Numbered from the stretch's first letter, positions 20,037 through 32,110 are shown. The stretch: DNA of 45,000 nt from Prorocentrum cordatum (GCA_963575745.1 CAUYUJ010013825.1:92501-137500); one strand, 5' to 3'. The notes: generated by a model from the sequence alone, not told the origin. Program-made: numbers and translations.

Positions 20037-20177
20037 CCCTCCTCCTCCTCCTCCTCCTCCTCCTCCTCCTCCTCCTCCTCCTCCTCCTCCTCCTCCTCCT
20101 CCTCCTCCTCCTCCTCCTACTCCTTCTCCACCACCTCCGCCTCCTCCTCCTCCACCTCCTCCTCCGCCTCCTCCTGA
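20037..20177. repeat. TCC microsatellite
   Basis: About 47 near-perfect CTC/TCC triplets, degenerating at the right end (TCCGCC, TCCACC). Confidence 0.95.
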
Positions 20178-20179
20178 TC

Positions 20180-21480
20180 TTCCCCGTCATCCTCCCCCAC
20201 GTGTTCCCCGAAGGGTTTCTACAACGGCTGGGGGAACACATGGTCCGATAGCTTGGAAGAGCTCTTGCCACAACGCTCGGCCACATGGGCGATTCTCGAA
20301 GGCAGGGGGCGGCGGTGATTCGCCGCAGGCGTCTTCGATAACCCAATCGACGAATCCACGGACGACCCCATGGACAACTCGTACTGATTAGTGGCAACAA
20401 GACGACCTACCCTCTACAACCTCTTGGACAACCAAGCGGGGATCGTGACAACCAAACTGGACAACTCCCATTATTCCAGACTATATGATATGTTGTCTTC
20501 GCTTTCCTCTCATCACAGCCGCGCAGACCTCCCCGCAGAAAGACTGCCCCAAATAGAACTCTGAGAAAGGTAATACTCTCGGGATGCCGTCTGAGAGACC
20601 AACTTCATCTCCGACCACACACGTCGCCGATCGCGGCCGACCACGCGACGCTGCCGAATCCAGGCATCAGACGCTGCTTCTTGACATACCCTCTGCCGAC
20701 ACCACCTCGAATCCACCCTCACTTTTCCAAAATCTGCTAAGGCCTTGCATAGAACCATGCTCCCGAACACATCGGATCACTGCGCATCTGCTGTACTGGC
20801 TGCACCTCCAATGGAAAGACGACGCCAATGCATTGCCAACTTGCGTTTCAAGCACACCGACACACTCTCATATGGCGATATGTGCTCACACGCTCTGCAT
20901 ATGACGCCAACTTGAAGGATTCAAAGCTCCCCCCGCACGTCCTCTGGAGCACAAACGTAGTGGCACTCGAACCTTCCAGCTTTCGGCATCTTGTCCAAGA
21001 ACTGCCAGCTTGCTGGCACTCCTGGCGGCTTGTGGGCTGCCCCGATGGGCCCGAGAAGACTTCAAGCCGCCGTGGTACGAGGATGGAGGGGCGACATCCA
21101 ACCCTCCCTGCCATAATCATCTGTTCATGACGGATCCTGGGGCACCTGCTGGAGTCCATCCCGGCCTGCGTCCCGAGCCTCGTCATGGCCGAGACGGAAG
21201 GGGGGGCCCCCGAAGGCCCAGAAAAAAGCGAGGAGGAGAACGAACACGAAAACGACCACGACGACCCAGACCTTCGACATCATGACTGGGCCTCGCAATC
21301 GTCGGTTGGCCCAGGTCAATGCAAGCCCTGGTCAAGCAGGCCTTGGAAGATCCTGCAGGATCCTGTCGGACCCTGCAGGATCCTGCGCCCGAGCCCAGGT
21401 CGGTGCGCCCCCGGCCCTGCAGGATCCTGTCAGATCGAGCGCTCTGACTGACCCCCGTTTGCATTGGACCCCCGTCCCTT
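20180..21480. other. No recognised gene
   Basis: 20180-20395 is ordinary DNA ending in a few GACAACC words. 20480-21180 has near-neutral composition and only short frames (up to 112 codons) with no domain. 21350-21430 has clustered CAGGATCCTG palindromes. Confidence 0.5.
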
Positions 21481-21483
21481 GAG

Positions 21484-21509
21484 TTAAGTCGGGCGTGTCC
21501 CCCTACAGG
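21484..21509 (-). repeat. TTAA-ended inverted repeat, left copy
   Basis: Starts TTAAGTCGGGCGTGTCC. Reverse-complemented, it matches 25669-25694 at 24 of 26 bases. A third, direct copy lies at 24993-25018 (23 of 26 to 25669-25694). This may be the end of an interspersed element. Confidence 0.55.
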
Positions 21510-21805
21510 GGAATTCTCGACGAAAAATAAATCCTCGGCCGCGGCCGCGCCCGATCAAAGAAAGGGGAGTCTTGATCAGCGCCGCCCCCCCAGGAGGCCA
21601 AAATGGGGCCTAGCAAAACCAATGATTTGGGCTTCCTCGCCGAGGCCGTTTTGGGACCCAGGCCCTCTCGCGGGGGGAGCGAAAATCACTCGGCGGTGGA
21701 CAAACCTCCCTCTAGTAAACCTCCCCTCAGCGAAAACGGCCTGGGGCCGAAACCGACGGACCTGGACCCGCAAAGACGACGGCCGCGACGCCCTCGCGCG
21801 AACCG

Positions 21806-22020
21806 AAAACGGCCAATTCCTGAATCGACGTGCCAGGGTAGGAGGTCTATCCACCTCCGACGCTGGACAAGGAGCGAAGGGGCTCCTCTGGCCGAGGCGA
21901 GCCTCGGCCGCGGAGGGCTGCCCTGGCCCAGCGCTCCAGCGAGCGGCCCGAGACCTGGAGACCGAAAACGGCCAATTCCTTAATCGACGTGCCAGGGTAG
22001 GAGGTCTATCCACCTCCGAA
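21806..22020. repeat. 57-bp direct repeat pair
   Basis: 21806-21862 and 21962-22018 share a sequence starting GAAAACGGCCAATTCC and ending GTCTATCCACCTCCGA, with one internal difference. The spacing is 156 bp. No gene is seen in 21590-22150. Confidence 0.85.
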
Positions 22021-22164
22021 TCGCGGCTCTGGCGGCTGGTCGCCGCGTTCGGCCTCCGGGGGGCCCCTCCGCGGGCCGCGGCCGCCCACAGGACGCCTCG
22101 CGAGACAGAGAGCTGGCCCCGGGGAAGGGGGGCCCGGGCCTCGGGGCGCCGACCGCTGTGAAGA

Positions 22165-22401
22165 AGGGGGCCTGCAGGGGCCCACACACGAGTAGGCACA
22201 GGTCCCAAGAGATGCCCCCCAGATCTTCCCGCACGTTCTGGGCCCTCGGCTTCCCCCCCCCCTGCTACTGTCCCCGTTTTCCCATGTCCTTTCCGGGGCC
22301 TGCAGGGGCCTGCCGGGGCCCACACAGGACTAGGCACAGGTCCCAAGAGAGGCCCCCCATCTCTTCCCGCACGCTCTGGGCCCTCGGCTCCCCCCCCCCC
22401 C
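22165..22401. repeat. ~95-bp direct repeat pair ending in poly-C
   Basis: 22165-22261 and about 22308-22400 share GGGGCCCACACA, TAGGCACAGGTCCCAAGAGA, CTTCCCGCACG and CTGGGCCCTCGGCT, each ending in nine or more C. They differ at about ten positions. Confidence 0.85.
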
Positions 22402-22475
22402 TAATATATATATATATATAATATATATATATATGTGTATATATATGTATATATATATATAATATATATATATAC
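22402..22475. repeat. TA microsatellite
   Basis: Interrupted (TA)n with a few GTGTAT and AATA breaks, directly after the second poly-C. Confidence 0.92.
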
Positions 22476-23694
22476 TGCCCCCGTCTCACCATGTCCTTTC
22501 CCGGGCTCGACGACTCCTCGCGCCTGTTCTTGCTCCCCTCCCGACCTCTCACGGCGCACGGCGCCACCGGCGCCCCGCGCCGCGCCGCGGGCCGCGGCGG
22601 CGACGACGGCGCCCCCGCGCGCGGGTGCCGCTCGCCGCGGCCGCCGCCGCGCCAGGCGGCGGCAGGGGACGGGCGGGGCGCAGGTGGCCCCTGGGCGCGG
22701 GCACCGCGCGGCGGGCGGCGCGGGAGGAGGAGCCGGCCTCCCGTGGTGGCCGACCGCGGCCGCTCGCGGCCGAGCGCACGGGGCGCGAGCGGTCGCGCCC
22801 CGAGAGAGTCGGTGTCGGCCCGCCCTGCAGAGGCCACGCGGGCTTCTCCTCCCAGCTCCTCCTCCTCCTCCTCCTCCTCCTCCTCCTCCGCTGATGTCTC
22901 AACTGGCACTCCTCCTCCTCCTCCTCCTCCTCCTCATCATCATCTTCGTCCTCCCCTCCCTCTTCCCGCCTCATCCCTCTTGGGCATCATCTCGCAGGAG
23001 GGCCGATTGAGACGTCGACGGGCCTCCATGACGAGAAGGAACGATGGCATGACGCCAGGAGGGGTAGAGGAGAACGAGGTCGACAAAGCAAACGCGCTTC
23101 TGGAGCGGAGACGGTCGGGAGGGCTTGGAGAAGAAAGCACCACTTGTGTCAGAGCGGAGGCCGGGCGGCACGTCACGCGTCCTCACGGGCCGCGGGAGCA
23201 GCACCAGAGGGATGAGGAGCAGAAGGAGGATCAGGGGAGGAGGAGGCGGAGGAGGAGGAGGAACATGGTGGAGGAGGTTACGGCAGCAAAAGCGGGATGA
23301 GGAGGACGAGGATGACGAGAAGCAGCAAGATGGGAAGGATGAACCATCTGGAGCAGGAGGATGAGGTGAGGTGAGGGGGAAAGAGCGGCAAGAAATTGGA
23401 GGAGGGAGACGGGGGAGCGGAATGATGGGGGAGAAAGGAGGGCGTAGAGGGGTATCTGTAGACGGATAATGATGAGGGTGATGATGAGGAGCAAGGGGAG
23501 GACGATGAGGAGGTGTGATGGCGAGGGGGATGGGGATGAGGAGGGAGATAGGGCGATGACGGTGACGAGGAGCAGCAGGACGACGAGCAGCAAGGGAGGC
23601 GGAGGGCGAGGAGACCGTTGAGTAGGGCGAAAGAGGACGAGAATGGAGGAAGGGAGTAACGGATACCGACAGGCTCGCCAAATCATTGGGGTAG
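22476..23694. other. Low-complexity GC-rich and GGA/TCC-rich DNA, no gene
   Basis: 22540-22850 is extremely GC-rich with CGCCGCG words. TCC microsatellites lie at 22856-22890 and 22910-22936. 23220-23690 is purine-rich (GAGGAGGA, GATGAGG). The frames here give Pro, Arg, Ser or Glu runs on both strands and are not genes. Confidence 0.6.
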
Positions 23695-24045
23695 GTGTGG
23701 CACCACCTGAAGCAGTCCTGCGATCGTCATGTGACTACCCGCGCTTGCATTCTCTGGCTCAGCAGAGAAATAAAACGCTTACGAGAATATCATGCGCTGC
23801 AGGCGGGTACTGAGCATAAGCAATGGTTACTGCGGCAACAGTTGAAGACCATGCTGCTATGCATCACAGAGAGCGGGGCGTCCTTGCTTCTGGATGATTG
23901 GATCGACTGCTCCATCCTCCCGACTGACCCATGCTGCAAGTGCAGATCTCACAAACAGAGAAATTCACTTCCAACTTCACTGTTGACGTGTTATCAGTGT
24001 CGCCCAAACCGAGCTTCGCTCAACGAGGAACGTGAGACACGATGA
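23695..24045 (+). CDS. Hypothetical 116-aa ORF, unrecognised
   Basis: Unlike its neighbours this frame has mixed composition, not repeat-derived (for example LREYHALQAGTEHKQWLL). No domain, signal peptide or membrane segment is seen and no family is recognised. It could be an exon remnant or chance. Confidence 0.2.
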   Translation: MWHHLKQSCDRHVTTRACILWLSREIKRLREYHALQAGTEHKQWLLRQQLKTMLLCITESGASLLLDDWIDCSILPTDPCCKCRSHKQRNSLPTSLLTCYQCRPNRASLNEERETR

Positions 24046-24992
24046 TCTTCGCACTATCGAGCACCCCTGCATCCCTGGATAAACACACACACACACCCCT
24101 CCTTGACCGCGAAACCCGCATATCTTCGCGCCCAACGGGTAGACGTAGGGAGGAAAACGGATGAGGAGGAAGGAGGAGGAGGAGGAGGAGGAGGAGGAGG
24201 AGAGACATACCGATGAGGAAAGCAAACGTATACATATCGCGATCTGTGATCCTCCCGCGAGTAAATATCAGCACGAGATTGGAGCAAACGACGCCTCTGA
24301 CATGCCAGGCTGTGATCACTCGCGCCCGTTGCTAGTCGACTGTCCCGTGTCTGCATGTCTGCCTCCCTCCATCTCGCCTGGTCCCCCTCCTCCCCCCTCC
24401 TCCCCCTCCCTCCTCCCCCTCCTCCTCCTCCTCCTCCTCCTCCTCCTCCTCCTCCTCCTCCTCCTCCTCCTCCTCCTCCCCTCCCCTCCTCCTCCCTCCT
24501 CCTCCTCCTCCTCCTCCTCCTCCTCCTCCTCCCCTCCCTCCTCCTCCTCCTCCTCCTCCCCCTCCGCCTCCGCGGCCCGCGGCGGGCACCGCCCAGGGCC
24601 CTCCCCAGCTGGGCCGCGGGCCGCAGAGAGGGAGCCTCTCGCACGCCCTGCAGGCAGGCCTTGGGTCGGGCATGTCCTCTTTCGGGTCGGGCGAAAGGGG
24701 GGATAGCACAGGGGGGGGTTGAGAATCAGCTCACGTAGCTGATTTTCCCGGCGCCTCCCGGCGCCGGAGGCGGTTGTGTATCGAGGAATGGGCCCCTCGG
24801 TGAGGCCGAAACCAGCTGCATGCAGCAAATTTCGTACCCCTCCCCCTTTCCCAATCCTCCCCTTTCGTCCGGCCCGACTCTTGCGGGCGGATTCTGGACG
24901 AACATGAGCAAGGCTCGCAACACATGCTCAAGAGTGGTGGATCGTGACAGATATATCCTCAGACTATTTTGGGACTAGTTTTGGATGCTCCT
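24046..24992. repeat. GGA (24163-24201) and TCC (24385-24565) microsatellites with ordinary DNA
   Basis: The TCC array is near perfect over more than 150 bp. 24567-24990 is GC-rich with TCGGGCATGTCC at 24668, a word also found in the TTAA-ended repeats. No gene is seen. Confidence 0.75.
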
Positions 24993-25694
24993 CCTGTAGA
25001 AGGACATGCCTAGCTTAAGTGTGGACGCCCGACACGGGCACGGACACGGTGGGCACAATGCCCAACGGCAAATGTTGTCCCGAACCAGCAGCGGCCGCTG
25101 CTGGGCAGGCGGCCTTCTGTCTCAAATGGACACAGGCCGCGGCGGCGCGGACAGCGAGTCCTTTTCAAAATGAGCAGGAACTGCTGTCGGTCTCTGTACC
25201 CATTCTTTCCGTACACCCTGCGAAATGCTTAAGAAATCATGGGTTAAGAAATTCATAGTCTCAGAATGTGAATAAACAATTAGAATTTCTATGGAAATCT
25301 TAGGACTAAAGTTGAAACATTAAGAATAATCGAGACTCTGGCCGAAAACGTAAGTTTTCTTAAGCATCGCCTAGGGTGTACCCATCTCGTTCGTGCCAGT
25401 TAAGACCACCCCGCCTCTTCTGGAGCGTGCCAGGCCCGCCCTGCGGCCCGGCCCGTCGGCCCTGGACGGACTTGCTCGCTGCTGTCAGCTGCGGGGTCCA
25501 CCGACTCCACCTCCCCTCTGCCCTCCCCACCTGCTCTGGGTTTGGCATGTCCTCCTCCAGGTGGATCCTGGAAGACAAACCAAATATGGTCAACACAAGA
25601 GCCAAAACGCGGCAAACATCGTCAGAACATCGTCCACCGACTTTTTGGGACTCTTCTTGAATACTCCTCCTGTAGAGGGACATGCCCGACTTAA
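24993..25694 (+). repeat. Two direct copies of the TTAA-ended repeat with shared upstream sequence
   Basis: 24993-25018 and 25669-25694 start CCTGTAGA and end CTTAA. Upstream, both share GGGACT followed by TTTTGNAT-like sequence and CTCCTC, so homology extends for about 50 bp. The second copy is inverted relative to 21484-21509. Confidence 0.6.
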
Positions 25695-26072
25695 CGCGTG
25701 CTCTTCCTTTCTTTCTCCCGCCCCCTCCTCCTTCCCCCCATCCTCCCTTTATCATCGCGCCTCGGTCTCCCCTCCCCTCTCTCTTCCCCCCGTGTCCCCC
25801 GTGTCTGCGAGGTCCCTCCCAACTCAGACAGAGTGTCATGAGGCTCCAGCGAGAACCCGTCCTGCACCACGGGGCGCTCCCGTGGACAACCTTTCCATCT
25901 GAATGATTTCCTGCCGATCCCGCGGGGCTCCCCCGAATCCCGTCTCCCCCGTGGCGATACCCCCCCCCTGCCACCCCCCGGAAGCGATCCGGTCAGCGCA
26001 AACACGGGTCGGCGAGGGCCATGTGGCGAACCCCAGCAGGCCCCTTGGTGGCTCCCAGACCCGGGTCAGCTT
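25695..26072. other. Pyrimidine-rich DNA, no gene
   Basis: CCCTCC-rich sequence, then mixed DNA; nothing recognised. Confidence 0.5.
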
Positions 26073-26338
26073 CTTCCTCCTCCTCCTCCTCCTCCTTCTC
26101 CTCCATCCTCCCTCCTCCTCCTCCTCCTCCTCCTCCTCCTCCTCCTCCTCCTCCTCCTCCTCCTCTCCTCCTCCTCTCCTCCTCCCTCCTCCTCCTCCTC
26201 CTCCTCCTCCTCCTCTCCTCCTCCCCCCTCCTTGTCCTCCTCCTCCTCCTGCTCACCCTCCCTTCCCCTCCCCCTCCCCCTCCTCCTCCTCCCTGTTCTT
26301 CCCCTCCTCCTCCTCCTCCCTCCTCCTCCTCCTCCAGT
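26073..26338. repeat. TCC microsatellite
   Basis: Long imperfect TCC/CTC array with CTCTCC and CCCTCC interruptions. Confidence 0.95.
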
Positions 26339-27552
26339 GGAGGGCTGAGAAAGGAGGAGTCGGCCCTTCCTGGCGCCCAAAAACCCAGGTCAGCCATGCA
26401 GGGGAGTGGCGAACCTCCGTTACCGCGGACCACTGTGGCGTGAGCCCCAAAGCTTCGGTGGCAACTCGTGGGAGCCTTCCATGCCATCTTGGTGGCTCAC
26501 TGCGAGTCGATGCTGCCCGACGCTAATCGACGCGGATCGACGCTACGCAAATCGACGCGCATCGACGCTAGGTCCGTGCTGTCTCGTCGACTACCACACG
26601 CTGGCGCGCGCGAGTGCACTCCAGACACGGCATCATACGAGGACACGCAGGACCCCCACGACTGGCCTCCGAACCCGGCCATCCCCCCCCCCGGCCCCTC
26701 CGGCTGGTAGAACAGGGGCTCCCGCAGGTTCTCCGGCTTCTCCTTGAACGCCAGGCTGACCAGCAGGTTTGCGCACACCCTGGCCCGGCCGCGCCCCCGC
26801 ACGGCGCGGCCTCCCGCGGGGCCGCGCCGCGAGTCCGACGAGGGCGCGGCGGCCGGGGGAGCCGCCTCGGGAGCTGCTGCAGTCGGACTCGCAAGGGGAG
26901 GACACGGAGGAGTGGGAGGAGGGAGAGGAAAAGAAGGGCGAAGGCGTGGGGAGAAGGAGACATGGGAAGACGAGAGAGCGAGAGGGGGGGGAGGAGGACG
27001 AGGAGGAGGAGGAGGAGGAGGAGGACGATGGCTAGCAAGAAGAAGACAATGAGAGAGGATGGGAAGGGACCAGGAACGCGAATGGGGAGGGGCGAGGAGG
27101 TTTTCGGAAAAGGAAAGGGAAAGGGAAAATGATAATAATGATATGAGAATCAGGAGGAATAGAAGGGAACGGGGGTACAACACTAGATCTGGTTATGAAT
27201 GGAGGAGACCGCACCATGCGCCCTCGCTCGCCTCACCCTAATTTCTGGCTCAAACAAACCCTCGCCCACGCTTGCTCCTTCTGCTGCTCCTATGCCATTA
27301 TCTTCTCTCCCATCTTGGTGTGACGCGGTTGGTCGTTCGCCACCCTCGTCATGCTCCACGTTTCGGTGGCTTGGGCGGCCCAAGCCTGCTCCTCGTCTTG
27401 CATCAGTGCGGGGGTGCGGCGCAGCCAGAATGGAAAACCACAAACAGAGGATCCTTCGAAGACAGCCACCCCTCCTTGTTCGGCACTCGCGCCCCGCCCA
27501 ACTCCCAAGCGTATTGGCAGCACTACTGGCTGCGCCTTCGCATGAACGCGAA
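26339..27552. other. Mixed DNA with one exon-like segment (26700-26830, minus)
   Basis: The minus frame at about 26700-26830 reads RARVCANLLVSLAFKEK and LREPLFYQPEG, which is more protein-like than the surrounding low complexity but not recognised. 26524-26572 has five ATCGACGC words in 50 bp. 26890-27130 is purine-rich with a GGA run. No complete gene is supported. Confidence 0.35.
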
Positions 27553-28235
27553 TTTACACACACACGCACACACACACACGCACGCAAACACACACATTCA
27601 AGTTCACACGTTCACACACACACACCCACGCAACACACACAGACGGACGCACAGACACTGACACTGAAACTGGCACAGGCGCAAGCATAGACATAAACAC
27701 AAGCACATACACATTGACGCAGACATAATCACACACACACGCACGCACATGCACACGTACACGTTTTTTGTTGCGTCGTGTCCCCGCGCGTGGCGACGGG
27801 GCGTGGAAAACCGTGTATATGCGCACGGGCACACGCAGTCGCATACGTATACGCACACGCGCACGCACACGCACACACAAACCCACATGCACACATAGAC
27901 ACAGGCACACACACGCACACACGCGCGCATACACGCGCGAACACACGTACACACGCGTGCACACACACGCACACACACACTCACACACGCACACACACAC
28001 ACACAAACGCACACACACACGCACACTCAAGGACACACACACACACACGCACACAAACGCACACGCACACGCACACGAACACGCGCACGCACGCGCACGC
28101 GGACCCGCGCACGCCCGCACACGCACGCGCCCGAACCCGCACCCGCACCCGCACCCGCACCCGCACCCGCACCCGCACCCACTCACACACACGCACACAC
28201 ACACACACGCACACACACACACATAGAGGGCAGAA
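27553..28235. repeat. CA microsatellite, compound
   Basis: (CA)n, (ACGC)n and, at about 28137-28180, (CCCGCA)n hexamers. Frames across it give alternating Thr-His or Val-Cys repeats. Confidence 0.95.
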
Positions 28236-28390
28236 AGGCCACCCCCACAATAATTACCCCGGCAAGGGAAACCGTTTAGTAAACGAGCCCAGGGAATGAA
28301 TCGAACATGGCGGGGCTGCTTAGTAAACGCCCAGGGCCGTTTAGTAAACGCCAATTGTCGGGTTCGGGTGGCTTTGCCTCCCTTGAAAGC
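28236..28390. repeat. Three TTAGTAAACG words between CA arrays
   Basis: GTTTAGTAAACG at about 28274 and 28339 and CTTAGTAAACG at about 28320. GTTTAGTAAAC is a near-palindrome; the second and third copies are also followed by GCC. Confidence 0.6.
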
Positions 28391-28484
28391 ACACAAGCAC
28401 ACACACACACACGCACGCACGCACGCACACACACACACACACACACACCCGCGCACACACCACACACAAACACACACACACACA

Positions 28485-28516
<32 letters not shown>

Positions 28517-28539
28517 CGTACGCACACAAGCGCGCACAC

Positions 28540-28575
<36 letters not shown>

Positions 28576-28609
28576 TGCACACACAGCACACAACACACAC
28601 ACACACACA

Positions 28610-28641
<32 letters not shown>

Positions 28642-28670
28642 CATACACACACATCATATACACACACGCA
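28391..28670. repeat. CA / CACG microsatellite
   Basis: (CA)n alternating with (CACG)n runs. Confidence 0.95.
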
Positions 28671-29178
28671 CTTGTTGCGTCGGCGGCGAGGCAAAGGAAG
28701 TCTGCGCTATCGGAGGGGCCTAAGCGGGGATGCCGTTAGGGCAGATTGTGCCACCATGCAAGACGGGGAGCACGAAGAGGACGCGGCCGAAAGAAAGGGC
28801 GGAGGTAACGAGCCGCTCAAGGGGACGGACTGGTTACGCCACGAACGTGTGGCGCGGCCAGCCCCGCCAGCGGGCCCGCGGCGGCTGCTGCGCCAGATGT
28901 CCAGCGGCGGCGGGCCCAGTGTGGGGGATGGGGCATCCCAAGGGCAAGGGTGCGGAACGAACAGTACCATAGCCTGATGGCGGCCCATCCACAGGGCAGG
29001 AACGGACGTGGTGTCAGCCGGAGCTGGGGCGTCAGCGGCGGGCAGCAAGACCAAGCCAGGGGTTGGCGCGGGTGGCGGCTGCGGGCAGCCTGGGGCGGCG
29101 GCTGCGAGCAGCTGGCGGCGCCATGGTGGCGTGAGAGGGAGGGAGAGCGAACGGTGGAAAATACGAACAGGGAGGAAA
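28671..29178. other. No recognised gene
   Basis: GC-rich unique DNA between two CA arrays; open frames on both strands without domains. Confidence 0.5.
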
Positions 29179-29474
29179 AATACACACACACACACTCACA
29201 CAACACAAAACGCAGAACACACAACACGCAACACAGAACACAGAACACGGTACACAGAACACAGAACACAGAACACAGAACTCAGAACACACACACGCAC
29301 ACTCACAAACACACGCACACACACACTCACACACGCACACACACACACACACACGCGCACACACACACACACCCACACACCCACACACACCCACACACAC
29401 ACACACACCCGCACACACACCAACACACACACACTCACACACACCAACACACAAACACACACACATACACACTA
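29179..29474. repeat. CA microsatellite with ACACAGA units
   Basis: 29230-29285 consists of ACACAGA heptamers; the rest is (CA)n and (CCACACA)n. Confidence 0.95.
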
Positions 29475-31949
29475 ACTTTCCGGTCACACGCAGCTGGCTG
29501 GGAAGGCACGCGAGCGCTCGACGTCGCACGCCCGGCGCAGCGACCGAGCGCCGGGCCGGTGAAGTCCCCAAGGACGCCCTGGGAGCCAGAAAGCGAATAG
29601 GGCACACGAAGCAGGAGGACACCATCTTAAGGCAGGCCAAGCACCGACTGGCCTTACAGCGTGCCAGCACACACGATCAAACACACACACACACACCCAC
29701 ACACGTTTCCTCCAGCGGTGAGGTGGCGGCACAATCGCGAGTACTAACACACACGCACATTCGCACACGCACCTGCGCTCGAGTGCACAAGAAGGCGACC
29801 CCGTTCACGTGCGGGCCGTCCAATCCGACTGGCCCTCTGGGCCGATGTGGTTTACCGTCTTAATTATTCCAACTTCCTTCTTCCCTCCTCTGCGGGGAGA
29901 GGCTTACATCCCCCCCCTTACTCCCTCTCTCCGGGTCTGTGCGGGGGTCGCAACGCGTCCAAGATGGCGCAAGATGACTCCAAAATGGCCCCACAGGGAG
30001 CTCCACTTACGGCCCCAGTAAGTGTGTGCGAATGCAGGCCCACGCCCGATTCGGCATACCCCTCCCGCGGACGTGCCCCCCCATACTTGTCGGCGCGCAC
30101 AAGGGGGTAGGTGGAGGGCGGAAGGCTTCTTAGAAGGAGGCTGCTTCTCCTTTTTTTGCGTGCAGTTTCCTTCAAGGCTTGACGTGGTGGCCAGGCTCGG
30201 TACCGCACCGAACAAGAGACAAACTACAGCGAGGGGGCGTGCGGCGAGGTGCGACCGCTTCCGCGGCCGCCAGGTGCTCGGCCGCGGCACCGCCGAAGAC
30301 CCACGGGGGGGAAGCGAGAGTGCAGGGCTGCCATCCCGCGGGAAGTATGATCGTAGCGCTGGCACTTCTGCTCATGCGCCCGAAAAGATCACGCGTCGGG
30401 GCCAGGTCGCGGGAGTTCTCCGGCAGCGCTGGCACTCCCCGCGCCTGCCGAAGGGGCCCTCGGTCAACAGCATGCCGAAGACAAACAACAAGATGCACGT
30501 GCTGCAACGCCAGCGGGCGGGGCACGTGCGGCCAGGGAGGGCAGGCGTACGCTCTTCAAAAGGAAAACCACATATGCACACGAACACACACATTAGATGT
30601 TGGTGAACATATACCATCATCACCACCACCACCAAATCACCATTCGAACCGTCGCCACCCAATGTGCTGTCCTGGCACGGTGGCGGGACTTGCCGCGGGC
30701 AATTGAATGGAATAGAATAGAGAGCTCGCGGAGCTCTGTCCGTGCATACCACCTGACGGCGCCACGTCCTGTTCAGCAATGGACACATCAGCGCGCGTAG
30801 CACAGTGGGAGAAGGAGGAAGGATAGGTAGGAGACGGGAGGGGGGAGAGGAGCACGGGGAAGGGGAGCCCCCTTGGTTCTGGCCTCGCCTGGCCCCCGCG
30901 CGCGCGCGGGGCAGGCTGTTGCGGCCAGGCGAGGGAGGGAGGGGGGGAGGGAGGAGGAGTGAGGAGGGAGGCGGTCTTCGAGGCGGCGGAGCGGCACTGC
31001 GCGGGCGTTGCCTGGCCGGGCGTCTGCGGGCGGTTTTCGAGGCTTCCCCCCCCGCACATTCCGGAGAGGGCCTGGGTCACCGTGGACCAGAAAGAGGAGA
31101 ATGGCAGAACAGAGCGATGGAAGACGGAGGGTGCACTAACAAAAATCGCCCAATCCCTACTGTAGGGCCGATCTAACACTGATTCTGGGCCTGTGCAAAA
31201 ATGTGCAGAAATAACAAGCACGGCTCGATGGCGAAATCGCTGCCATGCGTGCTGGGGCGTGAGCAGAAAGGCGTGGGCTCGGGGATGGACGGAGAGGAAT
31301 CCTGAGGAGGCGGAGGAGGAGGAGGAGGAGGGAGAGGGACCGGAGGACGACGAGAAGGCTGAAATTGGCGAATCCTGTCAGCGCCATCTTGGGTCAGATT
31401 GAGGCCTATGGAGGCTACTTGGACCGAAGACGCCGCCAACCTGTTTACACAAAAACCATGGCGTGGGGGCTCGTGCTCCCGATGTCATGCTGCGGGCGCC
31501 CGCGAAGGAAGATGACACCATGTAGCCTGCCCTGTGCTCTCAGAGTTAGCATTATCAGTGTGGCCACGAGCGGGGTGACCGTATAACCAGCCTCGAACGT
31601 ATCCCTATCCCTAAGATGGGCGAGCAAAAAGCGAGGACAATCTTAGGGATACATCGGCCCAATGAAAGTTCCTGGAATTTTCATCACGACGCTGGCCGGC
31701 GAAAGTCGACGGAAGTAAACGACGGGGGAAGGCCGCCGGAAGGCTTGCCAATGTCAGCGGAAGTAAACGACGCCCCTTCCGAACCCCCTACCTCCGTAGA
31801 AGCCTAGCAATGTTGTCTTCCTCCGTGGGCCGGGCGGGATCCCGCCTGGCTTATTCCGCTTTAATACTAGCCGGCCGCTCTGCGGTTGATCGGGAGTTTC
31901 TGTATATAGAAGAAGGTGCGTGCGCCTGTTGGCGAGGGTGAGGATGAGG
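29475..31949. other. Unique and low-complexity DNA, no supportable gene
   Basis: Short CA runs lie at 29670-29704 and 29745-29773. 30119-30150 shares TTCTTAGAAGGAGGCTGCTTCT-like words with 36878-36944. A perfect 12-bp inverted repeat (TATCCCTAAGAT and ATCTTAGGGATA) lies at about 31604-31651. CGGAAGTAAACGACG occurs twice near 31708 and 31759. GGA runs lie at 31308-31335. No frame shows a recognised domain. Confidence 0.5.
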
Positions 31950-32110
31950 TTCCTCCTCCTCCTCCTCCTCCTCCTCCTCCTCCTCCTCCTCCTCCTCCAT
32001 CCTTTCTCTTGCCTCCGTCTGTCCTCCTCCACCCCGCAGCTCCATCATCTTCTCCTCCTCCTCCTCCTCCTCCTCCTCCTCCTCCTCCTCCTCCTCCTCC
32101 TCCTCCTCAT
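31950..32110. repeat. TCC microsatellites
   Basis: Two near-perfect TCC runs (31950-31999 and 32049-32109) separated by about 50 bp of pyrimidine-rich DNA. Confidence 0.95.

Noticed and set aside
22491-23300. 269-aa plus-strand protein
   Set aside because: Built of GC-rich and TCC/GGA low-complexity DNA; runs of Ser and Arg only.
27554-28663. 369-codon Cys/Val-rich minus frame
   Set aside because: Translation of CA/CACG microsatellite.
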